In this document: in pieces, positions 21,776 to 27,172 of the stretch | How positions within the stretch are numbered: position 1 is the stretch's first letter | Layout of the letters: each line of letters opens with the position of its first letter | DNA from: a virus | IMG/VR virus record: IMGVR_UViG_3300032236_001363 | Span: 1-33,051 of that record | DNA: 33,051 bases | Strand: one strand, 5' to 3' | Position numbers and translations under genes: made by a program | Notes under the pieces: generated by a model | What the model was told of the DNA's origin: nothing | Seen by the model: the letters and a program-made list of their open reading frames with translations, nothing else | Databases searched by the model: none

Positions 21776-21900
21776 AGACTTATTTTGTAGAACTTCAATT
21801 AGATGAGAAGTGGTATAAGGCCGTTATGGACTTTATAGATGTAGATATATATGAAGATGAGATCTGTCTTGTTAAGATTAATAAAGTGGAGGTATTGTAA
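21772..21900 (+). CDS. 42-residue hypothetical protein
   Basis: Begins MKTYFVELQLDEKWYKAVMD; beta-alpha-beta look, acidic (DVDIYEDE). ATGA and TAATG overlaps on the two sides leave little doubt of translation. Function unknown. Confidence 0.5.
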   Translation: MKTYFVELQLDEKWYKAVMDFIDVDIYEDEICLVKINKVEVL

Positions 21901-22193
21901 TGTCTTTGTATGTTCAAACTAATACATATCTAGATAATCTAAAGAGAGAATTCCCTGATCATGCCCCGTTAGTTTTGTTATATATGTGGGACATCATTCG
22001 TGATGTCTATACAGATCTTGATGCTGGCCAAGGGACCTATTCTTCATTAATCCCCGTCCCTGGTACCACATTAGAAGATGTGTGGAATAAGTTTATTAAA
22101 GATCCTTGGGGTGGATTTGACGTAGACGAAGGCAATGTAGTAGACTGGCTGTCCTATAATGACTTGATTCAAGAGGAGGAAGACAATGGCTAA
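21900..22193 (+). CDS. hypothetical acidic protein
   Basis: 97 residues, ATG set by TAATG overlap. Helix (YLDNLKREFPDHAPLVLLYM), then WNKFIKDPWGGFDVDEGNVV, acidic end. No family recognised. It overlaps the last gene of the operon by 8 bases. Confidence 0.55.
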   Translation: MSLYVQTNTYLDNLKREFPDHAPLVLLYMWDIIRDVYTDLDAGQGTYSSLIPVPGTTLEDVWNKFIKDPWGGFDVDEGNVVDWLSYNDLIQEEEDNG

Positions 22194-22482
22194 AGCAGAT
22201 GAGGTAGTGCATAAGAAGATTGCGGCTGGCCTTGCAGACTCCCGTGTGAGCCCTGCTGTCTTGGCCCGTATGATGCAGGATGAAAATCTATACGTCAACG
22301 AATCTTTCTTACATTATTTTATTAATTATGTTGTACAGATGGCCAATACAACACACGTACCGCTGTACCTTGAAGAGGTCCAGCAGCAATGCAAACTTTT
22401 ATACTCGTCTCTGCAGGAGTTGGGCCTGACAGGGACCGTAGGCAGGGAGCCAGTTGACAAGACTGAGTTCCTAGCAGTATAA
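22186..22482 (+). CDS. hypothetical protein, last of the plus-strand small-gene block
   Basis: 98 residues behind GAGGAGGAAG. Helical: ADEVVHKKIAAGLADSRVSP, ARMMQDENLYVNESFLHYF. Its base composition is more GC-rich than its neighbours, hinting at separate origin. A strong terminator follows 44 bases after the stop. Confidence 0.55.
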   Translation: MAKADEVVHKKIAAGLADSRVSPAVLARMMQDENLYVNESFLHYFINYVVQMANTTHVPLYLEEVQQQCKLLYSSLQELGLTGTVGREPVDKTEFLAV

Positions 22483-22526
22483 TATAGAAAAGGGCGTTCA
22501 GGCATATCCTGCCAAGTCCAAACAGT

Positions 22527-22560
22527 AAACCCCCAGGTGTCGGTTCCTGGGGGTTTTTCT
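22527..22560 (+). terminator. rho-independent terminator
   Basis: AAACCCCCAGG, 8-base loop, CCTGGGGGTTT followed by TTCTTT: an 11-bp stem closing the 20711 operon. Confidence 0.9.
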
Positions 22561-22623
22561 TTATTCTAATATAGATTATCCGCTCCGCTCCGCATTTTTT
22601 ATTCAAAAAAAATTTAGCTAATC

Positions 22624-22737
22624 AGACATTACGAAGGGCGGGAATTTTCGCTGGACTTTTTTACTAGACATTACGAATAAATATAAATTTCACTGGGATA
22701 TATATAGACATTACGAAGGATCATAAAATTCGCTGGA
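22624..22737 (+). repeat. three bipartite iterons
   Basis: AGACATTACGAA-N13-CRCTGGR at 22624, 22666 and 22706, spaced 42 and 40 bp, about four helical turns. A partial copy GACATTACGA lies at 22929. Direct repeats of this design usually bind a replication initiator or a partition protein. Confidence 0.75.
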
Positions 22738-22753
22738 TGTCAACCATATAAAA

Positions 22754-22769
22754 TGTGATGTATATCACA
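22754..22769. promoter_or_regulatory. CRP/GlxR palindrome G (perfect)
   Basis: TGTGATGTATATCACA fits the GlxR consensus TGTGANNTANNTCACA at every defined position. Confidence 0.6.
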
Positions 22770-22773
22770 TATA

Positions 22774-22830
22774 GATCAGAAATGTGTACAAAATGATACA
22801 TTTTTGTATAAAATCTGTACAAATCTGATC
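22774..22830. repeat. 57-bp nested dyad
   Basis: Three pairs of arms share one centre at about 22802: GATCAGA/TCTGATC (22774, 22824), TGTACA/TGTACA (22785, 22816) and ATACA/TGTAT (22796, 22805). Confidence 0.65.
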
Positions 22831-22855
22831 AAAATGTATAATAAATAGGCCAATA

Positions 22856-22871
22856 TGTGTCAAAAATCACA
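22856..22871. promoter_or_regulatory. CRP-like palindrome H
   Basis: TGTGT-CAAAAA-TCACA, with outer TGTGT/ACACA symmetry. Confidence 0.4.
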
Positions 22872-22876
22872 CATAT

Positions 22877-22906
22877 TTTAGACATATATATGGTCATATG
22901 TCTAAA
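22877..22906. repeat. 11-bp inverted repeat
   Basis: TTTAGACATAT, 8-base loop, ATATGTCTAAA; perfect arms. Confidence 0.7.
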
Positions 22907-22966
22907 TATATAGTATATGGTGTGATTTGACATTACGATGGGGCATATATTATGCTCTATATCATA

Positions 22967-22980
22967 GTTTCACGTGAAAC
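22967..22980. other. parS centromere site
   Basis: GTTTCACGTGAAAC is identical to the 14-bp actinobacterial chromosomal parS consensus and to the core of the general bacterial site TGTTNCACGTGAAACA. The preceding base is A rather than T, and an A follows. I see no parA or parB in this window. Confidence 0.75.
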
Positions 22981-23071
22981 ATTTTATGAATTGACAATAT
23001 TTAAATAACTACTGATATTATTCTCCACTTTACTCCACTTTGCTCCATTTAGAGCATATATTGGGCGGGAA

Positions 23072-23251
23072 TTATTGGCAATCTATGCAATAGTTTTCAG
23101 CCCTAATATGCTCGATAGAGCGATATATGGCTGTACCACAATGTGTGCATCTAAGATCTAATAAATCTGATCTAGCAATACTTAGTTTAAATGATCGGGT
23201 ATAGTAAAGCTTTGTTATATACCATGTTGCAATGATTAATAGTATAATCAT
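23072..23251 (-). CDS. membrane-anchored zinc-ribbon mini-protein
   Basis: 59 residues, ATG at 23251 overlapping the previous stop (ATGA). One N-terminal membrane helix (MIILLIIATWYITKLYY), then CTHC and CIDC 19 residues apart. Last gene of the minus-strand operon. Function unknown. Confidence 0.55.
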   Translation of the reverse strand: MIILLIIATWYITKLYYTRSFKLSIARSDLLDLRCTHCGTAIYRSIEHIRAENYCIDCQ

Positions 23252-23349
23252 TCTTCTAACTTATTCCACTTATAACCACAATATTCACATACAATTGTGT
23301 ATGCAGAAACTGTGTATTTATGTTTGCAAGTATCTTGATTGGTTGTCAT
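23248..23349 (-). CDS. 33-residue zinc-knuckle protein
   Basis: Begins MTTNQDTCKHKYTVSAYTIV and continues CEYCGYKWNKLEE: CxH plus CxxC. ATGA overlaps on both sides. Function unknown. Confidence 0.5.
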   Translation of the reverse strand: MTTNQDTCKHKYTVSAYTIVCEYCGYKWNKLEE

Positions 23350-23696
23350 AACTCTATTATCTTCTCCGTATCTTTATGCATAGATGATTCATATGTATTG
23401 CTCTTATAGGTACTAGACTCATATTGGATCTTTGACTCGTCCCCCGCAATTTTTGCTTTGAGCATTTTAACCTCTGCTGCCATATCGCAATATGCCTTAT
23501 ATGTATCTGCGAACTCTTGTTCTAGCAGATCATAATCATTCTTTAGCTTGTCATATAATGGGCTATTTTTGGCATAGTTTAGAGCCCTCTTATAATCATT
23601 GATTGAGTCTTTATACTGCTTAATTACATACTCATACTTATGTATGGTGTAGATTATGCCTAGGGTGTATATGCCCATTACTATTAGTGCAATCAT
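23346..23696 (-). CDS. single-pass coiled-coil protein (Rz-like layout)
   Basis: 116 residues. Residues 1-18 are a membrane helix (MIALIVMGIYTLGIIYTIH); residues 20-95 are a long charged coiled coil (KQYKDSINDYKRALNYAKN, then EFADTYKAYCDMAAEVKMLK); the tail is Ser/Tyr/Thr-rich. An N-terminal anchor with a coiled coil is the layout of i-spanin-type lysis proteins, but host wall type and position among metabolic genes argue for caution. ATGA overlaps both neighbours. Confidence 0.5.
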   Translation of the reverse strand: MIALIVMGIYTLGIIYTIHKYEYVIKQYKDSINDYKRALNYAKNSPLYDKLKNDYDLLEQEFADTYKAYCDMAAEVKMLKAKIAGDESKIQYESSTYKSNTYESSMHKDTEKIIEL

Positions 23697-23818
23697 TCTG
23701 GGTTATACCCGCTTCCTTTATATGGCCCAAATATGGCCTTAATTGCTATTTCAAATTCTTCATCAGTTATGGCCTGATTTGGAAATTGAATTATATTGTC
23801 TTCCTGCTTTTCGCTCAA
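23693..23818 (-). CDS. 41-residue protein with TTG start
   Basis: Starts at a TTG (23818) that overlaps the previous stop (TTGA) and has GGAG five bases before it. Sequence (S)EKQEDNIIQFPNQAITDEEF, acidic, then AIKAIFGPYKGSGYNPE. Its stop overlaps the next ATG. Function unknown. Confidence 0.5.
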   Translation of the reverse strand: MSEKQEDNIIQFPNQAITDEEFEIAIKAIFGPYKGSGYNPE

Positions 23819-24264
23819 TTTTGCTCCAATATGGTGTTATGTTTAATTAAATTACATTGTCCATGTGTAGGTCTTATATTGTCTATTGTGTCTTCTCCAC
23901 CTTTTGATAGTGGGATTAAATGATCTAGGTGTAAACCTCTCTCCCACCCGTCAAATCCTACCCTACGTGAGGCGTTCATGTCAATAGGCTCATGGCATAT
24001 ATGACAATCAGTTCCATAAGTATTTAATACTTCATCCAGTTCATAGGGGACATGCTTTGCCCCATAATCTTTGGCACGTCTGCCTTTATTTCTGATCTTA
24101 ATAGTTCTTTCACGAACCCACCAAGCTTTCATTGCATCTCTGCATGGTGTGCATGGTTCTTCAATAGCACCACGCCTATGCCAATCGTAGCCACCTATAG
24201 TTCCATGTTGTGGTACAAATGTATCACGATATCTTTTCTTAATTACCTGATGATCCAAATCCAT
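23815..24264 (-). CDS. HNH endonuclease
   Basis: 149 residues from the ATG at 24264, chosen because GAGG stands 5 bases before it; an in-frame ATG at 24285 lacks one. The HNH fold is clear at the C-terminus: CHIC as the zinc pair, HLDHLIPLSKGGEDTIDNIR with the catalytic His pair, then CNLIKHN. The N-terminal half has CTPC, a second possible zinc site, and basic residues (RRAKDYGAK). It may be a homing, recombination or restriction-like enzyme; a position within the metabolic operon fits a free-standing homing nuclease or a recombination helper. It overlaps dUTPase by 26 bases. Confidence 0.8.
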   Translation of the reverse strand: MDLDHQVIKKRYRDTFVPQHGTIGGYDWHRRGAIEEPCTPCRDAMKAWWVRERTIKIRNKGRRAKDYGAKHVPYELDEVLNTYGTDCHICHEPIDMNASRRVGFDGWERGLHLDHLIPLSKGGEDTIDNIRPTHGQCNLIKHNTILEQN

Positions 24265-24694
24265 TTGTGCCTCTATCTGAGTCATCTAGTTCATCTACTG
24301 GTTCAAAGAATACTTCACTATACTGGTGAAATACTATCTGTGCAACCTTATCACCTTTAGTAATTTTGTAATCTGACCCTGTATGATTAACTAAGATAAC
24401 TTTGATTTCCCCACGATATCCCGAATCAATAGTTCCTGGTGCATTCATTACTGTAATGCCCTTAATAGCCATCCCCGACCTTGGGTTAATATACCCTACA
24501 TAACCCTGTGGAATAACAAGAGCAATGCCCGTAGGCACTGCTCCGCAACTGTCTGCTGGCAGAATAAAGTCTTCTGCAGCGTATAGATCAGCACCAGCAT
24601 CCCCAATATGTGCATAATGTGGAAGCTTTGCATCACTGTTTAATCTTTTAGCGTTAACCTTTAAAATGGTACTGACGCACTTTCTGTGTCCCAA
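24239..24694 (-). CDS. dut: dUTP diphosphatase (trimeric type)
   Basis: All five motifs are present in order: AGADLYA, PRSGMAIKG, GTIDSGYRGEIKVILVN, GDKVAQIVF and DRGTNGFGSSG, so it is a complete all-beta trimeric dUTPase that turns dUTP to dUMP. dUMP is the substrate of ThyX encoded upstream. The start is unclear: no ATG or GTG fits. The TTG at 24694 would overlap SSB by 34 bases; family alignments would prefer a start near ILKVNAKRLN, where the codon is ATT (24667). Confidence 0.92.
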   Translation of the reverse strand: MGHRKCVSTILKVNAKRLNSDAKLPHYAHIGDAGADLYAAEDFILPADSCGAVPTGIALVIPQGYVGYINPRSGMAIKGITVMNAPGTIDSGYRGEIKVILVNHTGSDYKITKGDKVAQIVFHQYSEVFFEPVDELDDSDRGTNGFGSSGN

Positions 24695-25071
24695 ATATCA
24701 GCACTCATATTGGTTGCTGCATTTACCTTGGGTTGAATCTTTGAAGCAGAATAAACATCAATTGCAATATTAGATGCCTTGAGTTCTGTGTTGTAGCGTT
24801 TTACGCCATCCTTTTCGTACTGACGTACCTTTAATGTACCCATTACGATAACGCCCATACCCTTCTTTAATAGACCATTTGTAGTATCAGCCAATTTAGA
24901 CCATACTTCAACATCCCAACCAGATGTATCTTTATCTATCCAATCACCTTCAGGTGTCTTCATTCTATCATTGCTAATAATTCTAAACTTTAGTAGACTG
25001 CCTGTTGACAAACTTCTAAATTCTGGATCACTAACTAATCTACCTTCAATTGTTACAATTGGATTTGCCAT
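24661..25071 (-). CDS. ssb: single-stranded DNA-binding protein
   Basis: 136 residues; an OB-fold of the SSB type with GRLVSDPEFRSLSTG, LLKFRIISNDR, WDVEVWSKLADTTNG and GVIVMGTLKVRQYEKDG. It should bind and protect single-stranded DNA in phage replication. The C-terminus (DTESASVPF) keeps the terminal Pro-Phe but is less acidic than the usual DDDIPF tip, which may weaken contacts with host partners. TAATG overlap with the gene before. Confidence 0.88.
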   Translation of the reverse strand: MANPIVTIEGRLVSDPEFRSLSTGSLLKFRIISNDRMKTPEGDWIDKDTSGWDVEVWSKLADTTNGLLKKGMGVIVMGTLKVRQYEKDGVKRYNTELKASNIAIDVYSASKIQPKVNAATNMSADIWDTESASVPF

Positions 25072-25250
25072 TATTTATTTCCTTCTTCCTGAGTTTCGCT
25101 CATTGCTTTGTTGATTTGTTGTTGCATTGTTTTGACTCTAAATGCAAGGTCGTTGAAATTATACAGGGCTTCTGCACGTTTCTTTCTTGCCTTGTTTTTT
25201 AGATCTCTTTTTAAGCCCCTTTGAGAGGACACCTTATTATTCTTTTTCAT
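25071..25250 (-). CDS. 59-residue basic helical protein
   Basis: ATG at 25250 behind TAGGAG. Lys/Arg-rich N-terminal half (LKRDLKNKARKKRAEALYNF), then a Gln-rich helix. Its stop overlaps the ssb ATG. A DNA-binding or replication accessory role is a guess from charge and position. Confidence 0.55.
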   Translation of the reverse strand: MKKNNKVSSQRGLKRDLKNKARKKRAEALYNFNDLAFRVKTMQQQINKAMSETQEEGNK

Positions 25251-25257
25251 TTATCTC

Positions 25258-25395
25258 CTAGAGATACTCGTCTACTAAACTGTTATATTTATCTTTAAGA
25301 TCAGCATATGCTTTTCTTGATGCTTTTAAATCAATATTCATTACAGAAAGCTTAGCCACTAGCAGTATGCATGTTGGTATTAAAACATATATCAT
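25258..25395 (-). CDS. 45-residue membrane-anchored coiled-coil peptide
   Basis: Hydrophobic start (MIYVLIPTCILLVAKLS), then a charged helix (LKASRKAYADLKDKYNSLV). ATGA overlap with the gene upstream. A smaller cousin in layout of the protein at 23346-23696. Confidence 0.5.
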   Translation of the reverse strand: MIYVLIPTCILLVAKLSVMNIDLKASRKAYADLKDKYNSLVDEYL

Positions 25396-25613
25396 TTTGA
25401 TTCCTTTACCATAATGGGCTTTGGCTTTTTTCCATCTTTATATACAATATGAATTGTATCATAGTTGGGTATGCCTGTCAATGCAAAATAGGCTTTTTGT
25501 TCTGCTTCATCTTGACTTTCACCAAATCCCGCTAATTTATACTTGCCTGACTCTATCTCAAATCGCCAAAGATCTGATTGTTTAAAGATAGTTACAGTTG
25601 TTTCTTTATTCAT
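25392..25613 (-). CDS. 73-residue hypothetical protein
   Basis: From the ATG at 25613, which overlaps the stop of a tiny upstream ORF (ATGA). A longer reading frame starting with TTG would overlap that ORF. Pattern beta-beta-alpha-beta (TVTIFKQSDLWRFEIESG, then EAEQKAYFAL), Lys-rich end. No family recognised. Confidence 0.55.
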   Translation of the reverse strand: MNKETTVTIFKQSDLWRFEIESGKYKLAGFGESQDEAEQKAYFALTGIPNYDTIHIVYKDGKKPKPIMVKESK

Positions 25614-25669
25614 CTTCCACGCATTAAGTAAAGATAAAATAAACATAAAGATGCAAATAACCAATTCAT
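25610..25669 (-). CDS. 19-residue membrane peptide
   Basis: MNWLFASLCLFYLYLMRGR. TAATG at its start and ATGA at its end tie it into the operon, which is its only support besides the hydrophobic helix. Confidence 0.35.
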   Translation of the reverse strand: MNWLFASLCLFYLYLMRGR

Positions 25670-26154
25670 TATTTACTCCTTAATGTATGTGTAGGCCAGT
25701 AGTACTGACATGTATCGCAACATGGTTGATTGTATTCATCATGAACTGCAGATGCATATTCCGCATAGTATTCAGGATCTTTGCGATATAAATTAGCTTT
25801 ATGTGTAGCATTGACACGTTTTACTGTTGTAGGATTAATACGCCACATAGGTTCATCATTACCCCAATATATTGAAGCTTTTGCAGCAAGTGCATTGATG
25901 TTAGCAAGATTATTTTCTGTTTTAATGCCACGCATATCAGCAAGTTTAACTGCTGTCATAGCATAACGCCAAAGTTCAGACTCAGCACCTTCCCACATAA
26001 GCACTGCTGGATGGTTACGCCAAGCACCTGATTTTGACTGACCAGATAATACATTGAGTATTTGATATGTTTCTAGAATTTGCTTGTTAAGACGTTTATT
26101 ATCTAAAGCATCAAGGCTATCACGCACTGCTGGATGTGGAAGAAATGTTTGCAT
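25669..26154 (-). CDS. conserved actinobacterial/phage protein (MQTFLP family)
   Basis: 161 residues from the ATG at 26154, the start that matches the family opening MQTFLPHP; an ATG 18 bases earlier lacks support. ALDNKRLNKQILETYQIL and AWRNHPAVLMWEGAESELWRY are its conserved features, seen in actinobacterial and phage proteins sometimes labelled MSMEG_6572-type. The end has CCDTC. Biochemical function is not known to me; some databases link similar proteins to pyrimidine-dimer glycosylases, but the T4 DenV motifs are not visible. Confidence 0.6.
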   Translation of the reverse strand: MQTFLPHPAVRDSLDALDNKRLNKQILETYQILNVLSGQSKSGAWRNHPAVLMWEGAESELWRYAMTAVKLADMRGIKTENNLANINALAAKASIYWGNDEPMWRINPTTVKRVNATHKANLYRKDPEYYAEYASAVHDEYNQPCCDTCQYYWPTHTLRSK

Positions 26155-26158
26155 AATA

Positions 26159-26233
26159 CTAGCGTACACCATTTCTAGTCATCTTGTCAATAGGGAACTC
26201 TTCATCAAATTCCTTTTCATTTACTGTATACAT
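26159..26233 (-). CDS. 24-residue acidic ORF
   Basis: MYTVNEKEFDEEFPIDKMTR..., starting within the end of thyX and ending 4 bases before the ATG at 26154. Weak GGA site. May just couple translation between its neighbours. Confidence 0.3.
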   Translation of the reverse strand: MYTVNEKEFDEEFPIDKMTRNGVR

Positions 26234-26927
26234 TGTTTTTCCAAGATTGCATAGTATTTGGAAATGCGTTTACAGTTAATGTTCTAACTGCAGAAGCATA
26301 ATCTCTAATCTCTGATTGTGCATCGTGTTCTATACGCTGTTCTAGAAAGTTAATTACTCCCTGTAGGCTGACCGTCCATCGCCACCTAACATACATTCCG
26401 TATGCAGGTAAAAATAATCTGGCAAGTTCTGGTGCCACACCCTGGTCTAATGCTTCTTGATATTTTTCAACACCTTCATCAACGTACTGTGCAAGCTTTT
26501 GAGTTAAAATAAAACCAGTATTCTCATCTAACGGTTCTCCTGAACCTTGCTTTGAGTTCTCTGGCTTTGATCTCCACTCGTTAGATGCTGGAATGTAAAA
26601 CTCTTCTTGCTCTGTTATATATCTACGAGATGATTCATTCCATCCGTTTTGATCATCAATATGTGTAGATGACACTGCATACTTCCACCATTGACGTGCA
26701 ACCATAAGAGGTGCATATACCTCAAAAGTTAATGCTGCATGCCTAAGCGGGGATGTGTGATTTTCTCTAATTAAAAAGTCTAATAACTTTTGATCTCTTG
26801 CTTGAAATTCTATTGATTCTTTATCATATGATACTCTTGCTGCATTTACAATTGATAGATCATTTCCTAATACATCTACAAGACGAACATATCCTTTATC
26901 TAAGACTTCTTTGTTTTTATTTGTCAT
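26217..26927 (-). CDS. thyX: flavin-dependent thymidylate synthase
   Basis: 236 residues. ThyX makes dTMP from dUMP with FAD and methylene-tetrahydrofolate. Visible landmarks: HTSPLRHAALTFEV near residue 57, ARQWWKY at 77-83 and NGWNESSRRY at 94-103. The usual RHR-x7-S motif is changed to RQWWK, a version with an insertion before NESSRRY also seen in actinophage enzymes. Arg, Asn, Glu and Ser of the substrate site are kept. It heads the metabolic operon after one small gene; with dUTPase and ribonucleotide reductase it makes thymidine nucleotides for the phage. Confidence 0.9.
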   Translation of the reverse strand: MTNKNKEVLDKGYVRLVDVLGNDLSIVNAARVSYDKESIEFQARDQKLLDFLIRENHTSPLRHAALTFEVYAPLMVARQWWKYAVSSTHIDDQNGWNESSRRYITEQEEFYIPASNEWRSKPENSKQGSGEPLDENTGFILTQKLAQYVDEGVEKYQEALDQGVAPELARLFLPAYGMYVRWRWTVSLQGVINFLEQRIEHDAQSEIRDYASAVRTLTVNAFPNTMQSWKNNVYSK

Positions 26928-26931
26928 ATGC

Positions 26932-27081
26932 CTATTCTATATCTTTAGATTCTTCTTTGTCAACTTGACTTCCCCATTTTTCCCAGTAGGAAATGCCCTC
27001 TTCATCATAATCAGATCCAAGAGATTTTAATATTTTATCATTTTCTTCTTTAATTCTTCTTATATAGTCGTCAAAGGTCAT
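26932..27081 (-). CDS. 49-residue acidic leaderless protein
   Basis: Begins MTFDDYIRRIKEENDKILKS, very acidic, with YWEKWG. Its ATG is 6 bases after a perfect TATAAT, so the whole thyX-ssb-dut operon starts with a leaderless message. Function unknown. Confidence 0.6.
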   Translation of the reverse strand: MTFDDYIRRIKEENDKILKSLGSDYDEEGISYWEKWGSQVDKEESKDIE

Positions 27082-27087
27082 CCCCTA

Positions 27088-27117
27088 ATTATATCCTATG
27101 TACATAATTTCTGTCAA
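27088..27117 (-). promoter_or_regulatory. strong promoter of the minus-strand metabolic operon
   Basis: TTGACA, 18 bp, TATAAT: consensus in both boxes. Leads straight into the ATG at 27081. Confidence 0.8.
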
Positions 27118-27138
27118 TACCGCCTAAAATGGTATAAT
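27111..27138 (+). promoter_or_regulatory. divergent promoter for the exported-protein operon
   Basis: CTGTCA, 16 bp, TGG-TATAAT (27133-27138). Its -35 overlaps the -35 of the opposite promoter, so the two should compete. A small GGCTTA/TAAGCC hairpin lies in the leader. Confidence 0.55.
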
Positions 27139-27172
27139 TAACTTGGCTTACATAAGCCTTTAGGAGAAAGAA

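Larger units (their letters stand above)
22483..23071. other. convergent non-coding block, replication/partition candidate
   Basis: Genes on both sides point into it, so it needs no promoters. After the terminator it contains three bipartite iterons, two CRP-like palindromes, a nested dyad, an 11-bp inverted repeat and parS, in very AT-rich DNA. No reading frame of interest. Confidence 0.6.

Noticed and set aside
22483-23071. tRNA or CRISPR-like repeats in the non-coding block
   Set aside because: No cloverleaf or anticodon arms, and the repeats are only three, with a protein-site design and no uniform spacers.
23346-23696. Rz/spanin lysis protein
   Set aside because: The layout fits, but no partner lipoprotein is visible and a diderm-type outer membrane is not expected for the inferred host.
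25669-26154. T4 DenV-like pyrimidine-dimer glycosylase
   Set aside because: The Thr2 and RLxR-type residues of DenV are not seen; only a family-of-unknown-function label is supported.
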